Assembly (NCBI GenBank): GCA_020205615.1
Contig: CM035168.1
Span: 9,924,237-9,988,236, forward strand
From: Panax quinquefolius
Taxonomy: Eukaryota > Streptophyta > Magnoliopsida > Apiales > Araliaceae
DNA: 64,000 bases
Direction of reading: 5' to 3'
Below the pieces are notes generated by a model that saw nothing but the letters and a program-made list of their open reading frames with translations, ran no database searches and had not been told where the DNA came from. Position numbers and translations under genes: made by a program. Below are positions 13,489 to 25,395 of this stretch, in pieces. Within the stretch, counting starts at the first letter, position 1. The number at the start of each line of letters is the position of its first letter.

Positions 13489-13493
13489 TAACC
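13489..13493. repeat. Target-site duplication of K (right copy)
   Basis: TAACC, identical to 10346-10350. Confidence 0.9.
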
Positions 13494-13600
13494 CATTCTG
13501 AGTCGCCAAATACATGGTACAGAATACAAATACAAACTTAATTATACAACTATCGTGTAACATAAGCCGAGAGTTTTAACACGAATATTATCTTCTAGAT

Positions 13601-16600
13601 TGTGACACCCCCAAATCCGGGTACTCCATTCCCACAAGATTTGGTGCTCACTATTCAAAATAATTACATCTATCTACCCATAATAAAGGATAAGGACATA
13701 AATAAAATAACTTAAACAATAGTCTTTCCCATTAAAGGATTATATCAACTTCAAATAATCCCAAGTAATCTAACCTTAAACTATTACATAAGTCTGCAGA
13801 ACACATCACTTAATAACATAAGTCTTATAACATACTTTTAGTTAAGTAAATTAAAATAAATCTTCATCACTTGGACATCTTGCCCTTTCCTTTGCTAGAA
13901 GACGGCTTATCGACTTTTTTAACTTTAGCTTCAGTGTTAATTGCAAGATTGAGCAAACAATTGCTCACTAATATAAAGAATAATAATAGCAACAACATGA
14001 GGTTAAACAATGAATACAGAATAATAGAGAACTTGTTCTATAAACCAAGAATAGAAAACAAGTTTAATATTTATATTTGAGGGTCTTAAGACCATGAACT
14101 ATGTCCCCGGTAATTAGGTATTTTTACCTCAACCTTAACAGTCGTTTAGACTATACAGACCCTCCCTCACGCACTTAGGGGGATCAGTCCTTTGTACCAT
14201 GTATTGTGCACAAAAATCTAAACACTAACGCGTACATAATCCCCTATATTAGGCTTGTTCATCTCAGTTTGTCTTTAGAATTTTCGCACTAAAGAAAGTT
14301 TAGTTTGGAACTAGCTTATCAATAGTTCTAGAATTTTAGAACACTTATCAAATATAGATTAGTCCAATCACTAAAGATTTATTAGCTATTCGAGGGTTCA
14401 TCATGATGATATAAGATTGAACAAAGATAATCAAGTCAAAGATTGAATAATAACAATATACAATTGAATAGCCATGGTATAAACAAAGTATTACATCCAA
14501 AAGAGTTAGAAAGTCTCATTTAGAACAATAAACTTAAACAATTTATGCTTTGAATAATAAGAACAAAAGTTAGGAATACGAAACTCGCTTAATGTAAAGA
14601 TTTAGAATACAAGAACTTGCATATTCGTAAACAAGATGGAATCCACAACTTTCTCAACATAAACGTAAAGTCTTGGAACTTGCATAATGAAATATTTGAG
14701 TTAGAGAATTTTCTTGACAACAAAAGGTAAATATAGTTTATGAAACTTGCATTCATTATACGGAGAATGAAGTTAGGAAACTTGCCTCGTGTGTAAGCTA
14801 CACAAGTTTAATAAACGTTTGCCAAACACCCTACATATACCATTAGGATTGCAATATTGATTAGTTATACCATCATTAACTTCATGGATTCAATTCACCA
14901 TTTTATTTAAGTCATAACCCTTAACTTAAGGTCTAAACATGTTGGTTAACCACACAATATGAACCTGAAACTCACTATCACCTAATATAAAGCTTTATCA
15001 TTCACCTCTAACTCTTGCAAACATCAAATTTTCATTCATTATATAACTTGTTAAGTGGTTATTTAAAATCTTTATATTTGGTATTACAATACATTACAAT
15101 CTGTTATTATATCTTATGATATGATTTAACATCTTATCATGCATACTAGGTTAGGTTAAGTCATCATACAATATATTGCAATTGACAACACACTATCTCT
15201 GCTTTCAGGTAACGTACGCATTCTGCCTAAGCCTTGGTACCCGCAATACCACTGCTACGATGCACGACCTCGAAAAGCCAATCAGTGTAGTACATGCTTT
15301 TTGCCTTTTGGTACCAAGCACAACTATGCCAGTATGCAGATAAAAACTGCAGCAGCTTCCCCTGTTACAACCCAAACTCCAATTTCCCCCAATTTCTACA
15401 GCAATTCACCAAACCCAAAAGCTATAAACTTACCAAAACAATTCTAAGCATAGATATAACACTTCTAACAACAAAACAACCAAATTTTTAAGGATTTAAA
15501 CCATGTTTTTGTTATTTTCTCCATTTTCAACATATTTAGCGAATTCAATCGCCAAATTCTTATTTCTTAACCAAATTACACCATTTAAATTGCGTTGTTT
15601 TCGTTTCTTGATATATTAACACAGTTCACAACCAATTTACAGATTTTATCAAGGATTAAACATAAAATTTTGGACTCAATTAAGCCATTTTTGTACACAT
15701 AAAACACTGTTATTGAAATCTTCTTCTGCAAACTAATTTTCATGAATTTGATCACTAACATAAGATTATAGATGACAACTAACAGCTTTAACAAGATCAT
15801 ACGTACATATAATCAATATCTTAAATAACAATTCAACAAAAATCCTAATTTTAGAGAATAAAAATTACAAAGCTACAAGTTAGAATTAGGGGTAAATTAT
15901 AACTTTAATCCTTATTTTTTATTAGCAAATATGACAACAATCCTTTCCAAAACCACCTCTTCTCCAACTCTTAATTCCTTGTAATTCTCTCTAGCTCTTC
16001 TTCTCTTGCATCTGCTCTTAGTTTTTAGGAAAATACGTAATTTAACCCAACTGAGAGCTTAATAAACTGATAAACGTGGTTATCAATTTTATCAAGCCAA
16101 AAGTCTTTGGATGTTATATTAACCAAAAGCCGCAAGGCTTTGTTTGGCTACACATAAAAAAACCCCTTTTTAATTTATTTTGATAACATTTATATTATAT
16201 AGTTCTATTTGTCATATTTTAATTTAATTAATTTTAATAACTTACAATTACAATAATTAGAATTTACATTATAATTATACTTATGCTTAATAAATTATTA
16301 TATATCTAATTTAATTATTAAATTAAACTAGAGCATTATTTTATTTAAATTTAATTATTTCCTTAAATATTAATTAATTAATTTAATTTAATTATTTCAT
16401 TAAATTAAATCTTCAAATAACAAAATTGCCATTCATTACTTTAGTTAACATACGCACTTAACTAAATTATTACACAACAATTTCATCAATTATTTATTTA
16501 TCTCAATAAATAAATTAATTAAAATATTTATTTAATTCAATAAATATTTAAAACTGGTTACAAAATTCTCAATCGTTACATCCTTCCCTCCTTAAAAGGA

Positions 16601-16642
16601 TTCTGTCCCCAGAATCACGACTCGATAAATTCATTCATTACA
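13601..16642 (-). mobile_element. Element D: 3' LTR of an unrelated gypsy element plus internal stub, minus orientation
   Basis: The sequence is unlike the surrounding LTRs. It starts TGTGACACCCCC at 13601, and the LTR ends near 16579 (minus-strand start TGTAACGATTGAG), giving about 2979 bp. The next 63 bp read on the minus strand as the usual end of a gypsy pol/3' leader: GATTCTGGGGACAGAATCC, then TTTTAAGGAGGGAAGGA as polypurine tract. The last 14 or so bases resemble the first bases of the same LTR again, as if the 5' LTR and almost all the internal region had been deleted. The flanks are TAGAT (13596-13600) and TAGAC (16643-16647), a 4/5 target duplication. No coding sequence remains. Confidence 0.65.
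16563..16600 (-). other. Polypurine tract and LTR start of element D
   Basis: On the minus strand a purine-rich TTAAGGAGGGAAGGA directly precedes TGTAACGATTG, the expected PPT / 3' LTR junction. Confidence 0.5.
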
Positions 16643-17932
16643 TAGACAATATCCAAACTCAAATGGAGTTCTCATTACAATTATTATCACACTATTTTAT
16701 AAAATAGTGAGGACTACTACAGCCACCATCTCGGACCGTCACTCCATTCCCCGACTAGTCCCGGCTACGTTCTCATTTCCTGAAGAGAACAATGAAAGCA
16801 AAAGGGTAAGCTCAACTAGCCTAATAAGAAATATTATGACTAAGATAATGCAGAATAAATTATTGCTAGCCTTCAACATGTTAAACTGATAAAATACAAT
16901 AAACAACAAGTTTAACTGCAGCAGAACAAGCAATCCATTAGAAGAGTCAAGTAGAGCATGATATTTACCATCTTCTATGATTTAAAAAGTTTATCATCAA
17001 TTTTATCGCTGAGACTCAGCTCAATAAATAATCCATATTATTGAATTATCCATGCACTAAGGCCAAAGACATTCATTAGTATCAGATCCACGAATTATCC
17101 ATGCACTACGGGCCAAGGATATTCATGTTATCACCAATGGTCATGATCATGCCAACAACTGTCCACCAATGCATTACAGGCCATTGAAGACTTTTACCAC
17201 ATCATTTATAACATTACATGTCATGATTATACCGATATATAGTCATAATCATACCAATCAACAGTCCATCTATGCACTACGACCAAAGATGACTTTCATC
17301 ACAATATAAACATGAGAATGATGACAATGATATAAGAATTTAATTAAATAAGAGCAAGGATAAATTTTAAAGATTTATAATTTAATTTAACCAGAATTCA
17401 ATAATTTCCAAATTGTCAACATGATACTACTTTGTGGAGTAAAATTCAAGAATAATATTTTCTCAAAAATGACTTGGACAGAAAAGAAATCAATTTTTGT
17501 CATGGATAGTACCCCGAGTGAATAGTATTCGAGTGGATAGTACCCCATGAATAGTACTTCAGGAATAGTACCCCGTGAATAGTACTCTGACATGAAAAGG
17601 TTAAAACTTATCAAGAATATTCAGAATAATATTTTCGTGAAAAGATACTAGATGAAGCGCAAATTTCAAGGATATTCTACTAATTTCAAGGAGTATAGAA
17701 GCAATACTACAGAGTATGGAAGAAAATATTATTTTGTACGAATATTGAATAAAAATAGTATCCCTTACCTTAAAAGTAGAGTACTTCTGACTTGTATGGT
17801 GGGGATATTATTGAAGAAAACTTATACTATTTTCTACGCTTAAAGCTTCCTTAAACTCAAAAGAAATACGCTCAATATTATAGAAGAAGAATTTTCTAAT
17901 TCTGGTGTGATTTCATTTCTAATATAAGCATC

Positions 17933-17942
17933 CTATTTATAG
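17933..17942 (-). promoter_or_regulatory. TATA box of LTR E
   Basis: CTATAAATAG on the minus strand. Confidence 0.55.
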
Positions 17943-18105
17943 GAGAATGGAAGGGGAACTGTTAAGAAAAATCACGGACGCAACAGTTTAGAATTCACGG
18001 ACGTCTTATGCAAAAATAAGATTTTACATGATTTTACTATGCTGCATACAAACACTATGCATAATAAAATATAATATATTATATTTTTCATAAAAAATAA
18101 AACTT

Positions 18106-18109
<4 letters not shown>

Positions 18110-18148
<39 letters not shown>
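18110..18148. repeat. (TA)n microsatellite in LTR E
   Basis: TA run inside the LTR; LTRs C, N and H carry TA runs in the equivalent place. Confidence 0.9.
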
Positions 18149-18150
<2 letters not shown>

Positions 18151-18990
18151 ATGTTAACTCCCATGGGGGTGTATATATATAACAAAACTGAGATAACTTT
18201 CTCTTGACGACTTTAAAAAATGGGTAAGTGGGGGTCCGTATAATAAGCAAAATTTACAACAAATACTTCAATAAATACCCCTCTATTTATCTCAATTCAC
18301 TTGGCTTCATAAAACACATTTTTAATAACATTCATCATTAATATTATAACTCACAATATTAACAACCAGATCATTCCCAGAAAAGAGGGGGCTTTCCGAT
18401 AAGGATTTCACCTTATTAGCACGCAATTAGGTGACCAAACCCCTTTCCTCGACAGTCCTTTCTAGACATCGTCAATAATGCAAATAATAATATGAATAAC
18501 TTTGTCATCTCAATTATTGATTTAATAATATAAAATATTGTGACAATAATTGAATCAATAACGTGAGATACTATGCAGCAATTACTGTGGTAATAATTGG
18601 AATAAACTGAGTGACTTCTCACGTAAGCATCAATAATCAATACTGTGTGCTACTATGAAACCAGACGTATTACTGTACTTTTATCACCGGGTATTTCAAC
18701 AGTTAACGGTAAAACTTTCACCGTTATTTTTGTAAAAAGATATTTCTGTCGTTTTCTAACTCTGAAAATAATTCCTTTATAGGGTCCACCGATGATTGTG
18801 TTGTCGTACGAATATTCCCTGATAAAACGAATATTTCCTGAACAATCGAATATTTTATGACAACTTGCTTACTTTGCAAAATTTATAAATATTACCCACA
18901 AATATAACATTATATTAAATCCACACCTCATTATTCAAAAAGATATTTTGAGAAAATTAAATCTTTATTCATAAAAGTTGGGGTCTTACA

Positions 18991-19258
18991 ACCTCCCCTT
19001 CTTATGAAATTTTGTCCTCAAAATTGGTGTACGTACCTGATTTGTCAAAGAGGTGAGGATACCTTAATTTCATTTCAAATTCTAACTCCCAGGTCATTTC
19101 CTCAACATCGTAGTTTCTCGATAAAACTTTGACTTGAGGTATAACATTGGAGCGTAGAATATGCTTCTTCTTATCCAAGATTTTAACAGGTACCTCTTCA
19201 TTCATTAAATCTTCCGCTATCTTGTCGGTTCTAAATCAATAATGTGTTTTGGGTCTTC
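18991..19258 (-). pseudogene. Element E pol C-terminal fragment (chromodomain-like tail)
   Basis: On the minus strand this reads toward the LTR: NEEVPVKILDKKKHILRS, then VIPQVKVL, EEMTWELE, RYPHLF and the terminal NFEDKIS. The pattern VPVKILD...VIPQVKVLW...EEATWE...YPHLF is the standard C-terminus of Ty3/gypsy integrases in the Tekay/Del and related chromovirus lineages. The terminal frame is open (19002-19205); further upstream it is disturbed. It is followed by a purine-rich AGAAGGGGAGGT, the polypurine tract, and then the LTR at 18990. It is cut at 19258 by the insertion of element B. This is only a small piece of the original gene. Confidence 0.8.
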
Positions 19259-20387
19259 TGTGAGATCCCAAATTTTAAGAATAAAGATTTAAATTTCTCA
19301 AAATATTTTTTTTTGAATATTATGGTGTGGATTTGATATAATGTTATAGTTGTGGGTAATATTTATAAATTTTGCAAAGTATGCAAGTTGTTATATAATA
19401 TTCGATTGGTCGGGGAATATTCTTTTTGTCGAAGAATATTCGCATTTAATTTACACAATCATTGGTGGACCCCATAACTAAGTATTGTCGTAGTTAAAAA
19501 ATGACAAAATTATCTTTTATAAAAAATAATGTTGAAAAAGTGTTACCGTTAAAACCGCTGAGCTACCCTAGAGTAAAAGTGCAAGAATATGCTGGTGGTT
19601 GCATAGTAGCAAACGGTATTGATTATTGATGCTTACGTGAGAAATCACTCAGTTATACTCAATTATTGCTACATTAATTGCTGCATCATATCTCTTATAT
19701 TATTGATTATATTATTATCACAGTAGTATCTGCATAATATGTTATATTATTAAATCAATAATTGAGATGGCAAAGTTATTCATATTATTATTTACAATAT
19801 CGACAATGTCTAGAAGTTCACGAGGAGAGGTTAGGTCATCTAATCATGCGCCATGATAGGGAGAAATCTTTATCTGAAAGCCCTCTTCTCGGAAACGACT
19901 CGGTTGTTAAATATTGTGAATTATAATATTAATGATGAATAAGTTCGTGTTGATTAAAGATGAAATTGATAGTTCCATTGTGTTGGAATTATTAGTGTTA
20001 GTGAAAATCGACATTTATTTCGATAATAATTGATGTCTGGAGGTTATATTAACCAATCGGGTAATTAACCGGATAAATGAGCAATTAATGGCTATTGATT
20101 CACATGATTATAACTATTTATTCACATGTGTGTACTATTGATTCACATTCATTTACTATTAGGGGAGTTGGTGCAAGTTTGATAATACTTGCATGACTAA
20201 GTTAAAAATGGAGGTATAGATGGAGGTACTATACTGTAATTCGTATTTTCACATGTCTAGAACTATTAATTCACATGATTTACTATTGATTAACATGATT
20301 TACTATTAGGGGAGATGGTGCAAGTTTGATAATACTTGCAGGACTAAATTAAAAATGAAGGAAAAGAGGAAGGTATTATACTGTAAT
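19259..20387 (+). mobile_element. Element B 5' LTR, first part
   Basis: It starts TGTGAGATCCC, the same start as the second LTR of B at 44302. It contains the shared 5' block with clustered GAATATTC palindromes and a TTGCGCGCC/GGGAGAAATC block. It stops at 20387, where element A was inserted, and resumes at 29998. Joined, the LTR is about 3.15 kb. Confidence 0.85.
20383..20387. repeat. Target-site duplication of element A (left copy)
   Basis: GTAAT; the identical GTAAT follows the 3' LTR at 29993-29997. Confidence 0.95.
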
Positions 20388-21722
20388 TGTAAGACCCCAA
20401 AATTTTTTAAATAAAAAGGAATTTCCTTTATTTATTATTTTGAAATAGTAAGGGTTGATTTGATTAATGTGGATAGTTAAGGGTTAAATATGCAAATATT
20501 TCAAAAGAAGCAAGTGGTTATAAAATATTCATTGTTGTCGGGGAATATTGGTTTGGTCGTGGAATATTCGTACGGTCGGGAATATTCGTACGACGGCGCA
20601 GCCATGTGTGGGCCCCATAACGGAAAGCGATTGGATGAAGAAAACGACAAATATAAGTTGTTTTTAAATAATCGTAGTTGTTACCAAGTTAATCTTGTTG
20701 GAATACCCGGTGGTTAAAACACACTAATACGTTGTTGAACAAGAGCTCACCAGATTGCACCAATTATTGATTCTTACGTAAAAGGCACTACTCAATAATG
20801 GTTACGATAATTCGCTCAAAGATTTTATTGAGTTAATAATTCTTTGCGTTGATATTTTATATTCACGTTGTTTCAATAATTGTCATTACACAAGATTTTT
20901 ATTATCGAAGCAATAATTCATATTATCCTAATAATATTATTAGATAACATTATTGGCAATGTCTAGAAAGTTCTCATCTAAGGAGAGGTTTGGTCACCTA
21001 ATTGCGCGCCAAGAAGAAGAAATTCTTATTGAAAGCCCCTCTTTCCTGAACCGCCTGGTTGTCAATATTGTGATTCTCGTAATATTATTTGTGAATAATT
21101 AATTATTGATTTATATGATGAGGAAAATATTGATTTTATGTGGATATAGATGGAGAAAATTTTAAAATGAAAATTGTTGAAAATTAATATTTTATCTTTT
21201 TCGATAAAATAATTTATTTAAATATATTATTTTAATAATATATTAATGGTGATATTTTTACAACGAATGTGGGATATATGAGTATACGAGGAGGAAGAGT
21301 ATTTTTTGTTGCAATAAATGTTTAAAACATGTTAAACATGTCTGTGGACCCATTTATTGATTTGAAATTTGATTATAAACCGTAAAATTGCCCGCTTGTG
21401 GATTTCAAATCAATTTCTGATTGGAATTTGGAAAAACTTTCTTCTGCAAAGTTGTAGAGAATTGAAATTCCTATAAAAACTCGCGAGATTCGAATTTTCT
21501 GATGAAAGGGCTATTTATTATGAATTATTGAAGTTCCGAAGCTCCGAAATAATTGATTTTTGGAAGTTTAAAATATTTAAAATTAGAAAAACGTTTTTCT
21601 TATTTTTTCTAGAAGGTGGCATGTGTTTGATGGCTGAAATCAGATTCTAGACATGTGTAGAAAATAATATAATTATATTATTAATTTATTAAATTTTCTG
21701 CTTTGGTGTTCTAAGCAATTTC

Positions 21723-21732
21723 CTATAAATAG
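21723..21732 (+). promoter_or_regulatory. TATA box of A 5' LTR
   Basis: CTATAAATAG. It lies about 180 bp upstream of the conserved AG|GTAAGGG donor, as in the other LTRs. Confidence 0.6.
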
Positions 21733-22009
21733 GGTGCTTAGGTTAGAATTGAAAATCACACCAGAAACTGAAGTTTTCTCTCTCTATATTATCGAGCGTA
21801 TTCTTGTGAGTATTTTGAGTATACTTTGAGTATTGCTATACTCATTTGTAAGTTCAAGTCATAGCCTATATCCAAAGGTTTCAACTAAGTATCTTGCCTT
21901 TCGAGGTAAGGGATATTATTTTTTCAGTAATGATATTATTTCTTCAATATCATTATCTTTGAAATGTTGATCTGAAGTTTTATCAAATTTGGAACTTTTT
22001 CATGTCGTG

Positions 22010-22195
22010 GTTACTATTCATGGGTTACTATTCACGAAGTTACTATTCATGAGTTACTATTCACGAAAGTTACTATTCACGAGTACTATTCAATGAAGCG
22101 TGAAGATGTTTTTTGTGGAATTTCTATCTTTTGGTGTTTGAGTTACTATTCACGATACTGACACTATTCACGATATATCTGGTACTATTCAATTT
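22010..22195 (+). repeat. TTACTATTCACG tandem array in A 5' LTR
   Basis: Repeated 12-15 base units around ACTATTCACG. The same array with a different number of units is at 28799-28987 in the 3' LTR. Confidence 0.8.
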
Positions 22196-22432
22196 AAAAA
22201 ATAAAATTTCTTCTTTTCGTCTAAAAACATCTATTCGGATACTAACTCGATTGTATCCATGTTTTGATCATTCTTGAATTTTACACCACTATGATTATTT
22301 TTGAGGTATTTTTGGGCGTGGATAAAACCAAGTACGAATCCTTAATCCTTAATCCTTGTCATTTTGTTTCACCGGATTCGCTTTCTTAAAAAATATTTTC
22401 ATCATCCTCGGTCTTAAATGATGATATTATTG

Positions 22433-22633
22433 AATATCTTTTTGGGCCCAGAGTCAAAGATGAATGATTTCTCAAGAATATCTTTGGCCTCAGTAGTGCA
22501 AAGATGAACAGTGTTGAGATGAATACATGATCGATTGATTAATATCTTTGGCCTCAGAGTGCAAAGATGAACAGTGTTTAAATGAACATGACCCAATCGA
22601 TGAATATCTTTGGCTCAGAGTGCAAAGATGAAT
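22433..22633 (+). repeat. ATCTTTG...CAAAGAT stem-loop array in A 5' LTR
   Basis: About four units of ATCTTTG, loop GCCTCAGAGTG or similar, then CAAAGAT: a perfect 7-bp stem in the best units. The equivalent at 29230-29425 is in the 3' LTR. Other LTRs carry related hairpins with a GCCCGTAGTG loop. Confidence 0.75.
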
Positions 22634-23200
22634 ATTTGATTCCGTATGCATATTGATTGATGTTACAGGGATAAAATATTGATGATGGACCGTTAAATTC
22701 ATAGATTATAGTAGATTTCATTCTCACGAACTCTTCTATGAATTATTATTTCATTATGCGAATATTGATCTGAAACTTGTTGCCTCTCATTGTATTCTAT
22801 CGATTTTTCCTGTTGAAGACTAACGATAATTTGTTGTATATTATCTTAGTCATAATATTCTTTACCGGGCTAGTTGAGCTCACCCTTTTCCTTGTTGTTC
22901 CATTTTTCTTCTCGGGAGGCGAGAATGTAGCGAGTACTAGTCGGGGTATGGAATGAAGGTTCTAGAGAGAGTTGTTTAGTAGTCCTCACCATTTTGTAAA
23001 ATAATGAATCAATAATTATGATGGGGATTTATTTGCGTGTGGATATTGTCTTGAAAGACAATATTATATTTAAACTCATTAAGATATATTGTCGTATTTC
23101 ACACGACATTTTATATTATTGAAGTTGTAGTTTGCTTCTTGTACCATGTATTTGGCGACTCGTAATGGGTGTTGTGTATACCTATTTTGGGGGCGTCACA

Positions 23201-23217
23201 TTGGTATCGAGCTTAGG
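23201..23217 (+). other. Primer-binding site of element A
   Basis: TTGGTATCGAGCTTAGG directly follows the LTR end. It matches the gypsy PBS TGGTATCAGAGC, complementary to the 3' end of initiator tRNA-Met, with one or two changes. Confidence 0.8.
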
Positions 23218-23384
23218 ATATGATCTCTGGCGGAGATCGGGGAATAGAACTAGGAGGGGAGAGACGAGTAAATCCTTCGCTAGTGTGTCCTACCTAAGCT
23301 TATTTGTTAGTTGGTCAAGATATAGGTATATTATGTGATATATTGATTTCCTAATTAACCCTTATTTTATGACAAGATTTGAGA

Positions 23385-24630
23385 ATGTCGATCGAGAATA
23401 TTAACAATGGAGCAAATGAGACCGTGGAGATGCTCAGACTCACCAACGAGGAGAACGTGTAACAGTCGGGTAATGTTCCTCCCGTGAACAACACCACCGA
23501 AAGCGATGATGAACGAGGGATGTTTAGAAGCTTTTTAGCTTCATGCAAAATCGATTTAGGAGACTCGTGTTCAAAATACGAGGAGGAAATGATAGCAATT
23601 CACGGGTGGTCACAAACAAGCAGCTTCAAAGAGTTGGGACCACCAGCACTCGGGAAAGCCGGATCCGATTAAAGGCGAGACGTGGGTCAAAACAAATTAC
23701 CAAGATATTCGATGTCTTGGGATGCACGGAGGAACAGAAAGTTCCATTCGCCACCTTTATGTTCCGTGGCGTGGCAGACATCATCGTGGGAATCAGTGAA
23801 GCGTACCCATCCAAATTTGACTCGGCATATCATGGGAGACGCGTTTGAAACAGCTCAATGACAAGTACTTCCCCGAAAGTATTCGGTCATATGAAGGAAG
23901 TGGAGTTTATTAGACTAGAAAGGAATAACACGACGGTGTCCCAAAGACGAGGTGAAGTTCAGCGGAGTTATCCAGTTTGCACCTCATTTGGTGGAGAATG
24001 AGGAACGATATGGCGGATGTTTCGAGAGGTTTGAAACCCGACATACGTCAAGATCTCATTTCTCATAAATTTTCTCTCTATTCGATGTTGTCAATGTGGC
24101 TCGGTTGTTATATAGCGAGATAACGAGTATGTTCAACCGAGGGACCATAACCAGATCATACTCAAGATAGCGATCATCGAATAACGATAACCAAAGGAGA
24201 AAAGAAGAATACGACAATGGCGGTAACCACTCCGGTGGTAATCGTGGCCATGAAAAATAGAAGAAGCGAGTCGGGAGGAGATTTTAAAAAGAGGAGATTC
24301 AACAACGACCATGTGAAGACGTCGGCGCCAGATGTAACTAGTTTTATGGAGGAGAACGACCACCCGGTCAGATATGTTACAAATGCGGAAAGAGGGACAT
24401 ATCACCAAATTTCCCACAACAGCTCAAGGTATGCTATAATTGTGGAAAGGAAGGACATATCGCTCGAGATTATACAAGAAGTGAAACCTAGTTCAATGGG
24501 GGACGGTGACTCAAAAGATCGTCCCGTAAAAGTCAAAGTCAACGATTCGGGAAGAGGGTTTGTTGTGATCGGTCAAAATGCGAGGAACCCGAACGTTAAG
24601 CAAGGGTTAGTTAATTATAAATTCTTAAGT
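23385..24630 (+). pseudogene. Element A gag (capsid and nucleocapsid), frameshifted
   Basis: The ATG at 23385 opens MSIENINNGANETVE. A stop (TAA near 23460) and several indels then break the frame. The pieces show the gag core (KQITKIFDVLGCTEEQKVPFAT, about 23690-23760), a basic Asn/Gly-rich stretch, and two zinc knuckles near 24370-24475. The first knuckle has lost bases between CYKCGKR and its His; the second, CYNCGKEGHIARDY, has lost the final Cys. Gag packages the RNA in virus-like particles. The same gag type is in B and C, where both knuckles are more complete. It is clearly non-functional. Confidence 0.85.
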
Positions 24631-25075
24631 ATATACCTTACTAGATATTGGTTCTACCCATTCTTTTATCTCTCTCTACTTGCGCTCAACGTTTGAACTT
24701 GACTACGGAAAATTAAACTTTGACCTATCTATGGAGACTCCATTAGAGAAACTTTCATTACATCCGTTGTTTAAAAATCTTGCTTGATTCAAGTTGGCAC
24801 TATCACATTACCCGTTAACCTTATTTCTATAGAGATATTTGTTTTTGATGTGATTTTAAGGTTAACTACTCATCATGCCGAAATTGATTATTTTCGTAAG
24901 GTTGTTAGTTTTCATATTCCTAAGCAACTCGTTATTCAATTCAAGCAATCAAACCATTGTAGTCAAACATTTTCATATCAAGCCATGAAGTCATTCGCTT
25001 ATTACGGATGTCAAATTTTCTTAGTCCATGTTATGGATTTGAATAAAGACACGCCGATTTGAATAATATTCCTCG
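24600..25075 (+). pseudogene. Element A protease and linker remnant
   Basis: The aspartic protease motif is present as DIGSTHSFIS (24644-24673); the family motif is DTGS, so the Thr is replaced by Ile. It is followed, after frame changes, by the conserved stretch IQVGTITLPVNLIS...FDVIL and HHAEIDYFRKVVSFHIP (about 24784-24940). The GIDW usually found after FDVIL is altered. The retroviral-type protease cleaves Gag-Pol; this copy could not work because of frameshifts and the active-site change. Confidence 0.8.
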
Positions 25076-25244
25076 TTGTTATTGATTTTTCCCGACGTAT
25101 TTTCCAAGAATTTCTTGCTTACTCCCAAAGCTCGATATTAAATTTTGTATCGACTTTGAACCCTAAGACAAAACTCATTTCTAAAATCTCATATCGAATG
25201 GCTCTATTGAACTTCGTGAGTTAAAAATTCAACTATAGAATTTG
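25076..25244 (+). pseudogene. Element A linker and reverse transcriptase N-terminal stub
   Basis: It corresponds to the protease-RT linker of element C (FPDVF...[12 protein letters not shown]) and the first residues of RT ([10 protein letters not shown]...). Here it reads with changes, e.g. near 25198 MALLNFVS. It stops just before the RT palm, which is absent. Confidence 0.6.
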
Positions 25245-25395
25245 GTACCGAGCCTTTATCTTGTGACTTCCTTTGTGGAATTCACCCAAGCTTTAATCTC
25301 TGTAGGGGACGCTCGTATTCGTGATGCGATAGTAAATCGATAGGTGTCATTGTGACGTCTTTATCCAAGATTGGGATATGAGTCACAATTGAGAG
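25245..25395 (+). other. Segment of unknown origin replacing the RT core in A
   Basis: About 150 bp that have no counterpart in the pol of C. They resemble 43695-43845 in element B: shared landmarks are GAGCCTTT, GTAGGGGA, a GATAGGTRTCA block, TGTGACGT, TATCCAAG and GAGTCAC. In A it lies between the RT N-terminus and RT C-terminus; in B it lies in the protease-RT linker. In B it can be read as ARISVGD...DDKLIGINVT. I do not recognise it. Confidence 0.5.

Larger units (their letters stand above)
10320..18990 (-). mobile_element. 3' LTR of gypsy element E, split by solo LTR K and element D
   Basis: The LTR is in three pieces: 10320-10350, 13489-13600 and 16643-18990. Joined in order they read as one LTR of about 2.5 kb, from TGTGACTCCCCC at 10320 to the inverse of TGTAAGACCCC at 18990. 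On the minus strand it carries a TATA box (17933-17942), a TTACCT (AGGTAA) splice donor near 17762-17770, the GTACTATTCAC array (17508-17590) and the GTAGTGCA-loop hairpins (about 17050-17290). The pol tail adjoins at 18991, so this is the 3' LTR. Each interruption is bounded by a target duplication, which fixes the order of events. Confidence 0.8.
20388..23200 (+). repeat. Element A 5' LTR (2813 bp)
   Basis: TGTAAGACCCC...GGGGGCGTCACA. Features in order: clustered GGAATATTCG palindromes (about 20538-20592), TATA at 21723, GAG|GTAAGGG splice donor at 21904-21912, TTACTATTCACG array (22010-22195), ATCTTTG...CAAAGAT stem-loops (22433-22633), and the conserved 3' block with GTTGAGCTCACCC. It aligns along its whole length with 27157-29992, but with many scattered 1-4 base differences and indels. 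Confidence 0.93.
21906..23376 (+). other. Putative leader intron of element A
   Basis: The donor GAG|GTAAGGG lies in the LTR downstream of TATA. A branch-point-like CTAATTAACC and a T-rich stretch precede GACAAG at 23371-23376, just before the gag ATG at 23385. In B, C and H the same place reads CAG. Splicing here would remove the rest of the LTR and the PBS from the mRNA. It is inferred from conservation only. Confidence 0.35.
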
